A DNA stretch of 64,000 bases, taken from contig NZ_CP141213.1 of assembly GCF_035610345.1 (NCBI RefSeq), forward strand, positions 1,488,001 through 1,552,000. Reading direction: 5' to 3'. This DNA comes from Sinorhizobium meliloti (lineage in GTDB: Bacteria > Pseudomonadota > Alphaproteobacteria > Rhizobiales > Rhizobiaceae). The position numbers and the translations under genes are program-made. Below, in pieces: positions 55,377 to 62,811 of the stretch. Position 1 is the stretch's first letter; every line of letters starts with the position of its first letter. The notes beneath the pieces were generated by a model that was not told the origin of the DNA, searched no databases, and saw only the letters and a program-made list of their open reading frames with translations.

Positions 55377-56603
55377 GTGGATCTTGTTGAAAAGGTTTCT
55401 CGAACCGAAGCCGAGAACTTTACGGACCGTTCGGCAAAACACGACGGAGTGGCGCGCCCGTTGCGGCAGAAGCGCGTTGTTGCCGTCGTCGCCAGCCTGA
55501 CAGCCTCTCTCGTAATCTTTCGGCTCGAGCTGCTGAAGCGATTGGTCGCCGCCGGGCACGATGTCATAGCCTTCGCACCCGAACACGACCCCCGGGTCGA
55601 GCAGGAGCTTGCACGCATCGGCGTGCGCTTCATCCAGATCCCCATGGCGCGCACCGGGCTCAACCCGCTGGAGGACCTGCGGACCTTCTGGACGCTGCGG
55701 CGCCACTTCGCCCGCCTGCAGCCCGACATCGTCCTTCCCTATACCATGAAGCCGATCATCTACGCCGGGATCGCGGCCAGGACGCTCGGGATAAAGGAGC
55801 GCTGCTTCCTCGTCACGGGGCTCGGCCATATATTCTCGGAAGCCGCCGGTGCTTCGCTCAAGGCGCGGGCAATACGACACCTGTGTGTCCGGCTATACCG
55901 TTCGGCGCTGCGGGGTGCCCGCGTCGTCTTCGTTTACAACGACGCGGACGACGACGACATTCGCCGCTACCGAATGTTGCAGGGCGGCCTCTCGCCGACG
56001 ATGATCTCCGGATCGGGCGTCGATCTCGACCATTTCGAATTCTCGAAGCCGCCTCGGGGCGGGCCAACTTTCCTGATGGTCGCCCGGCTGCTGCGCGACA
56101 AGGGCGTCGTCGAATATGTCGAAGCCGCACGGATCGTGCGCCGTTCTTTCCCGCATGCCAGATTTCAGCTGCTCGGCCATTTCGACAGCAACCCGACGGC
56201 GATTTCGCGCGAGGAAATCGATGGCTGGGTACGCGAGGGAATACTCGACTACCTCGGCACGACAGTGGACGTGCGGCCCTATCTCGCGGCGTCCAACGTT
56301 TTCGTCCTGCCTTCCTATTACCGTGAAGGAATTCCGCGGAGCATTCTCGAGGCCCTGGCGACGGGACGCCCGGTAATCACGACGGATCTGCCGGGCTGCC
56401 GAGACACCGTGCAGCCGGGAACCAACGGGATGGTCGTAAAGGCGCGCGACGTCGCAGCGCTCGCCGACGCCATGGCCGCTTTTGCGCGGGACCCGGACCT
56501 GGCGGAGAAAATGGGAAAGCGGTCGCGAGAGCTCGCGGAATCCAAGTTTGACGTCCACATGATCAACAGGATGCTGTTTGCCGGCATGCACCTGGCCGAC
56601 TGA
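55377..56603 (+). CDS. Glycosyltransferase family 4-type (PglA/WbpX-like)
   Basis: A 408-residue GT-B enzyme. KRVVAVVASLTASLVIFRLELLKRLVAAGHDV near residues 32-63 is the N-terminal Rossmann domain. ILPYTMKPIIYAGIAAR near 117-134 is a stretch seen in the PglA type. LMVARLLRDKGVVEYVEAARIV near 229-250 and YYREGIPRSILEALATGRPVITTDLPG near 313-339 form the donor domain. The start is a GTG at 55377, and the N-terminal 30 residues are unconserved. It follows the dehydratase by 206 bases, a typical pairing in clusters that add N-acetyl 6-deoxy sugars. Confidence 0.85.
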   Translation: MDLVEKVSRTEAENFTDRSAKHDGVARPLRQKRVVAVVASLTASLVIFRLELLKRLVAAGHDVIAFAPEHDPRVEQELARIGVRFIQIPMARTGLNPLEDLRTFWTLRRHFARLQPDIVLPYTMKPIIYAGIAARTLGIKERCFLVTGLGHIFSEAAGASLKARAIRHLCVRLYRSALRGARVVFVYNDADDDDIRRYRMLQGGLSPTMISGSGVDLDHFEFSKPPRGGPTFLMVARLLRDKGVVEYVEAARIVRRSFPHARFQLLGHFDSNPTAISREEIDGWVREGILDYLGTTVDVRPYLAASNVFVLPSYYREGIPRSILEALATGRPVITTDLPGCRDTVQPGTNGMVVKARDVAALADAMAAFARDPDLAEKMGKRSRELAESKFDVHMINRMLFAGMHLAD

Positions 56604-56667
56604 GGGATTTCATGGTGCTGCAGATCAGCCATGTAGAACGTCGCCGCGACAGACATGGGGCACCGCG

Positions 56668-57750
56668 ATGATAATGCATGTCATCACCAATTTCACCGCG
56701 AGTGCCGGAGCCGAAACGATGCTGGCACGGCTGCTGCACGGAGCGACGGACGAGCGCATCGTCGTGGTTTCTCTCATCGGCGTTTCCGAGCGCAACCGTC
56801 GCCTCGCCGACAATCCGAGGGTCGCTTATGTCTCGCTAGGCGCCGCTTCGCTCGCGGCGCTTCCGGGCGCGATCCTGCGGCTTGCCCGGCTGATCCGGAA
56901 GGAGCAGCCCGACGTGATCCTCTGCTGGATGTACCACGCGATGGTCGCCGGCACCCTGGCGGCAGGCATGGCTCGGCATGGAGCGCCGGTCTTCTGGAAC
57001 GTGCGCCAGTCGCTGGACGATCCCGCTTCCCTTACGCGCAGTTCCCGCGTCGCGATTGCGGCCGCGAAACTGTTGTCGCACCGGCCGAGCGGCATCATCT
57101 ACAACAGCGCCCGCGCGCTCGAACTGCATCGCGCCTACGGCTACGCAAATCGGAACGCGATCGTCATTCCCAACGGCTTCGACCTTCCGCAAGTCGCGGC
57201 TCCCGAACCGCGAACGGCCCGGCGGATCGGTATAGTGGGTCGCTTCCACCCGCAGAAAGATCACGGAACCTTCTTCAAGGCGGCCGCTCAGGTGGTGAAG
57301 ACCCACCCGCAGGCAGTCTTCTCCGCGGCCGGCAATGGCCTGGTCCGCGACAACCCGGCCGTCGTCGAGCTGATGGCACAAGCCGGTCTTCCGGCCCACG
57401 CCGTCGATCTCCGGGGGGAGATCGGCGACATGCCTGCATTCTATCAAAGCATCGATCTTTTGGTCCTCTCCTCGCGGACCGAAGGCTTCCCGAACGTCAT
57501 CGCGGAGGCGATGAGCTTCGGCAAGCCCATCGTCACGACGGATGTCGGTGACGCGGCCGCGATCGCCGGAAAGGCCGGTATCGCAGTACCGGCGCGCGAC
57601 CCGCAAGCGCTTGCCGGTGCGATGCGTGCCTTTCTCGACCTGCCGGAGGCGGAGTATGCGCGTTATGCGCGCGCGGCGCGCGAACGCATCGAAAGTGAGT
57701 ATGCGATTGCTGCGGTGACCGCAAAATATTCAGATTTTCTGGCGGCTTGA
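56668..57750 (+). CDS. Glycosyltransferase family 4-type
   Basis: A 360-residue GT-B enzyme from the ATG at 56668. It starts MIMHVITNFTASAGAETMLARLLHGA, with the N-terminal glycine loop of this type. FWNVRQSLDDPASL near residue 110 and RIGIVGRFHPQKDHGTFFKAAAQVV near 187-211 mark the mid-hinge. SSRTEGFPNVIAEAMSFGKPIVTTDVGD near 269-296 holds the donor-binding E-x7-E pattern. It comes 64 bases after the previous glycosyltransferase in the same direction and is probably co-transcribed. Confidence 0.86.
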   Translation: MIMHVITNFTASAGAETMLARLLHGATDERIVVVSLIGVSERNRRLADNPRVAYVSLGAASLAALPGAILRLARLIRKEQPDVILCWMYHAMVAGTLAAGMARHGAPVFWNVRQSLDDPASLTRSSRVAIAAAKLLSHRPSGIIYNSARALELHRAYGYANRNAIVIPNGFDLPQVAAPEPRTARRIGIVGRFHPQKDHGTFFKAAAQVVKTHPQAVFSAAGNGLVRDNPAVVELMAQAGLPAHAVDLRGEIGDMPAFYQSIDLLVLSSRTEGFPNVIAEAMSFGKPIVTTDVGDAAAIAGKAGIAVPARDPQALAGAMRAFLDLPEAEYARYARAARERIESEYAIAAVTAKYSDFLAA

Positions 57751-58009
57751 ATACAAGAAAATACATATGACTATCCCGTTTAATTATGGCCCAACATCGT
57801 TTTTCCAGTGAGGTTCATACAAGAGAATTTCATCAAATCTTTCTGTGCAGTTGAAAGTAATTGATGATTTCTAGGAAAAATAGTATTAATATATTTTTAT
57901 TGGAAGCGTAAATAATTCCTGATGGCGGCAAGAGACTATAGGATAAGTATCACTTTGCGACCTATTCTCAATTTACCCGCCCTCCGGCCCAAAGCTAAAG
58001 GAAATTAAA
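57751..58009. other. AT-rich intergenic region before the RTX gene
   Basis: 259 bases, strongly AT-rich in 57830-57920 (long A and T runs). No terminator or RNA gene can be assigned. It probably holds the promoter of the calcium-binding gene. Confidence 0.4.
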
Positions 58010-59173
58010 ATGATTCTGAAGGGAACCAATCTTTCCGACACGATCCGCGGCGCTCTGAGCGACGATGAGCTTTGGGGCTACGCGGGCGACGATTATCTCG
58101 ATGGCGTCGAGGGCAATGACAAGCTTTTTGGCGGCGATGGCAACGACTTCATCGTCGGCGGACCCGGCGACGACTATGCCGAAGGCGGCGTGGGTAACGA
58201 CCGGATCGACGGCGGCCTTGGCCACGACACGCTAAAGGGCGGATTGGGGAACGACATCTTAGATGGCGGCGATGGCAGCGACATCCTCGATGGCGGCGAC
58301 GGCCATGACCAAATCCTGGGCGGCCGGGGCCACGACAAGATTTTCGGCGGCGCAGGAGAAGATTATATCGACGCAGGCGATGGCGATGACATCATCTATG
58401 CTGGTTCGGGAGACGACGGCTTCAACAATCGGGTAAATCCCGCGACCGGACAGGTCACGCAGCAGGCCGTTGCCGGCGGCGCCGGCCACGACAGGATATA
58501 TGGCGAAGAGGGCAACGACGCTCTCAAGGGCCAATCCGGCAACGATTGGGTCTATGGCGGCATCGGCAATGACATCGTCGATGGCGGAGACGGGAACAAC
58601 TATCTCGACGGCGGCGACGGTCATGACGTGCTGGACTCCGAGGGCGGCATCGACGAGGCCCACGGGGGCAGCGGCAATGACAAGATCTTCGTCGGCGCCG
58701 GCGACGATCGGGTCTTCGGGGATGACGGCGACGACATGCTGTACGGCGAAACCGGCAACGATTCCTTGAGCGGCGGCAACAACTACGACCGCATTTTCGG
58801 CGGCGACGGCAACGATACCCTGCGCGGCGACGCCGGCCAGGACGTCCTCGTTGGCGAGGCGGGAACCGATATTCTATGGGGCGGAGCCGACGCCGATCGT
58901 TTCGTCTTCAAAGGCGCCCCAGCGCTCAGCGGCCAGGATACCGTCATGGATTTCCAGGATGGTGTCGATTTCCTCGTGATAGAGAAGCTCGGGATCAAGC
59001 AATACTCCAGCTCAGGCGCTGCAGGCACCGTCTACGCCTATGATGGCACCGGAGGCGACGTGCTGGTAAAAGGCTACGACTCCTCCGGCAAAGCCTTCTC
59101 CATTCTGCTGGACGATCCCAACGGCACCCTTAGCGCCGCGAACTTTTCGAGCAGCGATTTCCTTTTCGCCTGA
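58010..59173 (+). CDS. RTX-type calcium-binding repeat protein
   Basis: A 387-residue acidic protein made mostly of GGxGxDxLx-type nonapeptide repeats. They run from about residue 15 to 300 (for example GGDGNDFIVGGPGDDYAEGG and GNDTLRGDAGQDVLVGEAG), with one break near 130-150 (NNRVNPATGQVTQQAV). Each repeat pair would form a beta-roll turn binding Ca2+. The C-terminal part ADRFVFKGAPALSGQDTVMDFQDGVDFL near 302-329 is the serralysin-like M10_C end used for type I secretion. No N-terminal signal is visible, so it is likely exported by a type I system, not present in the window. It may stabilise or cross-link an extracellular matrix. Confidence 0.9.
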   Translation: MILKGTNLSDTIRGALSDDELWGYAGDDYLDGVEGNDKLFGGDGNDFIVGGPGDDYAEGGVGNDRIDGGLGHDTLKGGLGNDILDGGDGSDILDGGDGHDQILGGRGHDKIFGGAGEDYIDAGDGDDIIYAGSGDDGFNNRVNPATGQVTQQAVAGGAGHDRIYGEEGNDALKGQSGNDWVYGGIGNDIVDGGDGNNYLDGGDGHDVLDSEGGIDEAHGGSGNDKIFVGAGDDRVFGDDGDDMLYGETGNDSLSGGNNYDRIFGGDGNDTLRGDAGQDVLVGEAGTDILWGGADADRFVFKGAPALSGQDTVMDFQDGVDFLVIEKLGIKQYSSSGAAGTVYAYDGTGGDVLVKGYDSSGKAFSILLDDPNGTLSAANFSSSDFLFA

Positions 59174-59193
59174 TCGGTGAAGGAAGGGTCGGA

Positions 59194-59225
59194 GCTGCGC
59201 CGCGCGTATGGACACGCGGCGCAGC
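59194..59225. terminator. 11-bp perfect GC hairpin between convergent genes
   Basis: GCTGCGCCGCG, loop CGTATGGACA, then CGCGGCGCAGC. The stem is perfect, 21 bases after the RTX gene stop and 37 before the end of the converging epimerase gene. No T-run follows on either strand, so it may act as a bidirectional structure or transcript stabiliser. Confidence 0.55.
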
Positions 59226-59261
59226 GCTTCAACCAATTGCCTGTTCGAAGCCTCTAAGCGT

Positions 59262-60188
59262 TCACGCTCCCGTCCTGAAATCCGTCAGGCCGGTCATCGA
59301 TTTCCATGCTTCGATCCCCTCACGGAAGGAGAGCGGCGCATAGTTCAGTTCGTTTGCGGCCTTGGAAACATTGAGGGCCCTGAAGCCGCGCGGCGCCGCA
59401 TCGGTGCTGCCGCCCTCGACGGCAATGAGCTGCCGTTCTGCTCCGACGGCATCGGCGACGATCTGGGCGGCCTCCAGTGAAGTAGAAGCACGCCCGCTCC
59501 CCGCATTGAAGACGCCGCCTTCGGCTCTCTCCGCAGCCTCGAGCGCCAACGTCACGACGTCGTCGACATAAACGAGGTCGACGCTGTACTGGCCCCCGTC
59601 CTGAATGACCAGGGAGCGCCCGTTTCCGAGCGTCCGCACGAAGACAGGCACCATGCCGGTGTCATGCATGCCGGGACCGTAAACCGATGCGAGGCGGAGC
59701 ACCGTCACCGGCATGGCATTGGATTTGCCGAGGGCGAGCAGGCAGATTTCGGCGGCGAGCTTGCTCGCCAGATAATAGCTCGCGCGGTGCACGGGAAAGG
59801 CCGGGCTCGCTTCCGAAGCGAGGCCCGCGCCAGGAGCATAGACCTGCGCCGATCCGAACAGAACAAATCGCTTCACGCCTTGCGATGCCGCTTGCATGCC
59901 GACCTGGATGGTTCCGGTCGTGTTGATCTCGAAACATCTGGCGGCCTGACGCGCATCGCTGAGATCGGCGGGAATGTAGGCGGCAAGATGAAGGACCGCA
60001 TCGGTTCGACCGAGCGGCGGGAGGGGATCGCCAACCGACCATCTCTCGATCCGGAGGCCCGAGCCCATTCCGGCTGCCACCCGCTCCGGATCGCGCGCAA
60101 GTGCGGTGACCTCGTAGCCCCTGGATAGGGCTCGATCGATCAACCTGGCACCGATGAACCCGGTCGCGCCGGTAACTGCCAGCCGCAT
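59262..60188 (-). CDS. NAD-dependent sugar epimerase/dehydratase (extended SDR)
   Basis: A 308-residue extended SDR. It begins MRLAVTGATGFIGARLID with the NAD loop GATGFIG at residues 7-13. The catalytic Tyr-Lys pair is in RASYYLASKLAAEICL near 132-147 (YxxxK), and the active Ser is in FVLFGSAQVYAPG near 108-120. It has no membrane part. It is downstream (5 bases) of the ATP-grasp gene on the minus strand and is likely co-transcribed with the ATP-grasp, PHP, CysQ and CysNC genes. Substrate: a nucleotide sugar; the exact reaction (epimerase, reductase or dehydratase) is not clear. Confidence 0.87.
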   Translation of the reverse strand: MRLAVTGATGFIGARLIDRALSRGYEVTALARDPERVAAGMGSGLRIERWSVGDPLPPLGRTDAVLHLAAYIPADLSDARQAARCFEINTTGTIQVGMQAASQGVKRFVLFGSAQVYAPGAGLASEASPAFPVHRASYYLASKLAAEICLLALGKSNAMPVTVLRLASVYGPGMHDTGMVPVFVRTLGNGRSLVIQDGGQYSVDLVYVDDVVTLALEAAERAEGGVFNAGSGRASTSLEAAQIVADAVGAERQLIAVEGGSTDAAPRGFRALNVSKAANELNYAPLSFREGIEAWKSMTGLTDFRTGA

Positions 60189-60193
60189 TTCCC

Positions 60194-61189
60194 CTACACC
60201 GTTTCGTCGAGCTTCGCAGAAGAAGCAGTGACCAGATCGCCGGGTCTCACTACGGTTTCAGACCAGTGCCGCAATATCGTCACCGGCGTGATCTGCGGCT
60301 GCTCGATCGGCTCGTCGAAGAGGAGATGGCGGATGCACATTTCCACCTCGTTGAAGCCCGCATGAATCCTGACCGCCGTCGTTCCGGAGAACCGCGCATT
60401 GATCTCGAAGATGCGGGGAACACCGTCGTCCAAACGAAACTGGAAATTCGCCGGGCCATAGGCGCCGAGGGCATCGGCAGCTTCTGCCATGGCCTTGTTC
60501 AGCGCCGGGAAAGGCTCGGCAAATGCCCTGTAGGTGTTGCCGTCCCGAAGGTCCCTGCGCATGACGATCGTCGCACGGCATTTCCCGTCGAAAGTCAGCG
60601 TCCCGGCGGTGTACTCGCTCGTTTCGGAGCCGACATGTTTCTGGATCACGATGCCTGGCTGCTCCTCGATTGCGCGCGCCAGTTGCTCCCGATTGCGCAC
60701 GACACTAAAGCCGATCGAACGGGCGCCAACTCTCGGCTTGACGACGAGCGGAAATCCGCATTCCTCGATCAGCGTGTCTTCGTCGCCCGGCAGACAGGAG
60801 GGAACATATCCCAGGCCCCGTTCGCGAAAGAACTCGGAGGTCAGCCATTTGTCGTTGGCAATCGACACCACCCGCGGCGAACTGATGATCACTTTGGTTC
60901 CGTAGGTTCTCTCGATCGCCTCCCTGTTCGCCGCGAGGATCGGAAGTTCCACATCGGTTCCCGGAATGAGGATGTCGGGCCGTTCGGCACCCAGGAGTTC
61001 GCCAAGCCGGTCCAGATAGGAAGGGTCCCTGGCCATCGGCACGAGATAGGCGGCATCCCCCCAGTAAAGCCCGGCCGAGAGCGGACTTGGGTCTCCCACG
61101 ATTACCCTCGCGTTCAACGTCGAGCGCCGCAGGGCGCGAATGATGCCTTGCCCGAGCAGGGCGCCTGCCCCTGTGATAAAGACCTTCAT
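60194..61189 (-). CDS. ATP-grasp domain carboxylate-amine ligase-like protein
   Basis: A 331-residue protein with an N-terminal Rossmann part (MKVFITGAGALLGQGIIRAL) and a carbamoyl-phosphate-synthase-like ATP-grasp domain. SCLPGDEDTLIEECGFPLVVKPRVGARSIGFSVV near residues 130-163 is the ATP-binding lysine and small loop. RIFEINARFSGTTAVRIHAGFNEVEM near 268-293 has the metal-binding Glu/Asn. It would activate a carboxylate with ATP and join it to an amine or similar. The start at 61189 overlaps the PHP gene end by four bases. It may attach an amino acid or modify a uronic or sugar acid; this is inference. Confidence 0.83.
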   Translation of the reverse strand: MKVFITGAGALLGQGIIRALRRSTLNARVIVGDPSPLSAGLYWGDAAYLVPMARDPSYLDRLGELLGAERPDILIPGTDVELPILAANREAIERTYGTKVIISSPRVVSIANDKWLTSEFFRERGLGYVPSCLPGDEDTLIEECGFPLVVKPRVGARSIGFSVVRNREQLARAIEEQPGIVIQKHVGSETSEYTAGTLTFDGKCRATIVMRRDLRDGNTYRAFAEPFPALNKAMAEAADALGAYGPANFQFRLDDGVPRIFEINARFSGTTAVRIHAGFNEVEMCIRHLLFDEPIEQPQITPVTILRHWSETVVRPGDLVTASSAKLDETV

Positions 61190-61926
61190 GACCGCCCTGC
61201 TCCCAATTCGATTAACTGATCTCTGCAATGGCCCAGTTCGTCCAACCGGTGTGCATCGGAACCGATCGAAACGAATGGATTGACGTCCTCGCACAGAGCC
61301 AGAAACGCCGGCATGTCGACGAGGTAGGAGGAGTTGATCTCGATCGCGATCCGCCGTTCGAGGGTCGCTCTCATCAAGTCCCTGAAATAGGTTTCCGGAA
61401 AACGCCCGTGCCGCCTCAGGCTCATGCCGCCCGGATGGGCCAGGATGTCGATGGGCGCGTTCCTGACCATTCCCATCGACAGGCGGAACTCGATCTCGGC
61501 CGTCTCTTCATAGGAAAGCTGCTTGAAATCCAGATAGCCGCCGCGGCCGTCCGGGAGCCGGTGAACGACGCCGAGAACGATATCGCATTGATCCAGCACG
61601 TCCTGCGATACATCCAGCCTGCCGTCTTCAGCCATGGCCTTCGTCTCGCAGCCGACATAGACGCTCATATGGCCGAAACCCCGTGCAACGGAGAGAATCT
61701 CGTCCCTGAATTCCGGAAACCACGACGTGTCCTCGCGCACATGCTCGGTGAACGCCAGCGCGGCGAGACCGCGTTCATTGGCCGCTTGAAGGATTTCAAG
61801 CGCCGTCGCCTGCCCGTCGGTCCAACTCGTATGGACCTGGAACTCCACGTTCAGTTGCTCTCGGCTGAGATCCCGATACCGGCAGAACGCAGGGCTGCCA
61901 GCACAGATCTTGTCCTGTCCATTCAT
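61186..61926 (-). CDS. PHP-domain metal-dependent hydrolase (histidinol-phosphatase-like)
   Basis: A 246-residue PHP protein. Residues 25-37 read VEFQVHTSWTDGQ, where the family usually has HxH (DLHVH...); the first His is Gln here. The other expected positions are kept: the Glu-His in FTEHVRED near 59-66, His in VLGVVHRLP near 116-124, HPGGM near 165 and IGSDAHRLDELG near 220-231. Loss of one metal ligand may lower or alter activity. It overlaps the ATP-grasp gene by four bases and follows CysQ by 45 bases. A phosphoester substrate is expected; details unknown. Confidence 0.8.
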   Translation of the reverse strand: MNGQDKICAGSPAFCRYRDLSREQLNVEFQVHTSWTDGQATALEILQAANERGLAALAFTEHVREDTSWFPEFRDEILSVARGFGHMSVYVGCETKAMAEDGRLDVSQDVLDQCDIVLGVVHRLPDGRGGYLDFKQLSYEETAEIEFRLSMGMVRNAPIDILAHPGGMSLRRHGRFPETYFRDLMRATLERRIAIEINSSYLVDMPAFLALCEDVNPFVSIGSDAHRLDELGHCRDQLIELGAGRS

Positions 61927-61971
61927 GCGTCACTCGTCCCTTTGACAACGCTACGGCGGACATCTCGCTGT

Positions 61972-62811
61972 TCACAACAGCGCGTAAGCCGGCGAAAGAC
62001 CCTCGGCACCGGACAGGTGTAGCAAGGACATATCCGCCCAGGCGATGAAGTGCGGGTTTGCGAAGGCGCTGTCCTCCTCCTGCACCGTCTTGCCGTACAG
62101 GAGGCGCGAGCCGTCCAAGCGAACGACCGATCCGCCGGCAGCTTTCAGCACCGCGTCGCCGGCGGCCGTATCCCACTCCATCGTGCGGCCGAACCGCGGA
62201 TAGACGTCCGCCTTGCCTTCCGCCAGCAGGCAGAATTTCAGCGACGATCCCACGGAAGCGTAATTCATCACGCCATGGCCGGTGAGGAAGGCCTCGGTCT
62301 CGGAACTGTTGTGCGAGCGGCTGGCGACCGCCGTCAGTTCCGCACCCCGCATCCGCACGCGGATCGGCTGCCGGTGCTCGAGTGCCCATGCGGGATCGAG
62401 CAGAAGCTTTTCCGCCCTGCCGCCATCGGCGACATAGGCACAGCGCTGCGCGGGTGCATAGACGATGCCGGCAACCGGCACATTGCCCTCGATGAGGGCA
62501 ATATTGACGGTGAAGTCGTTGCGGCGATTGATGAATTCCTTCGTGCCGTCGAGCGGATCGACGAGAAAGAACGTGCCGCCGCTAATATCCGGGACGCGGC
62601 CCGAGGAAACAGACTCCTCGGCAACCACGGGGATGTGCGGAAACGCCGCCGCAAGTCTCTCGAGAATGATCGCTTCGGCCCGCTCGTCGGCCTCGGTGAC
62701 GGGCGATTGATCGTCCTTGTAGCAGACTTGGGGACCGGCGTCGTAGACGTCGAGAATTGCCGCACCCGCATCGAGCGCCATGCGCTCCAGCATTTCGCAA
62801 AGGGGCGTCAT
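61972..62811 (-). CDS. cysQ: 3'(2'),5'-bisphosphate nucleotidase (CysQ)
   Basis: A 279-residue inositol-monophosphatase-fold enzyme. It hydrolyses 3'-phosphoadenosine 5'-phosphate (PAP), the product left by sulfotransferases, to AMP. The metal motifs are VVAEES near residues 65-70, [26 protein letters not shown] near 81-106 and [18 protein letters not shown] near 213-230. It overlaps the CysNC gene by four bases (ATGA). Placing PAP removal next to PAPS synthesis supports a sulfation pathway in this region. Confidence 0.92.
   Translation of the reverse strand: MTPLCEMLERMALDAGAAILDVYDAGPQVCYKDDQSPVTEADERAEAIILERLAAAFPHIPVVAEESVSSGRVPDISGGTFFLVDPLDGTKEFINRRNDFTVNIALIEGNVPVAGIVYAPAQRCAYVADGGRAEKLLLDPAWALEHRQPIRVRMRGAELTAVASRSHNSSETEAFLTGHGVMNYASVGSSLKFCLLAEGKADVYPRFGRTMEWDTAAGDAVLKAAGGSVVRLDGSRLLYGKTVQEEDSAFANPHFIAWADMSLLHLSGAEGLSPAYALL

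Noticed and set aside
58070..58900. Tandem DNA repeat or CRISPR-like array in the RTX gene
   Set aside because: The repetition comes from glycine- and aspartate-rich protein repeats of a single coding frame; there are no conserved spacer/repeat units.
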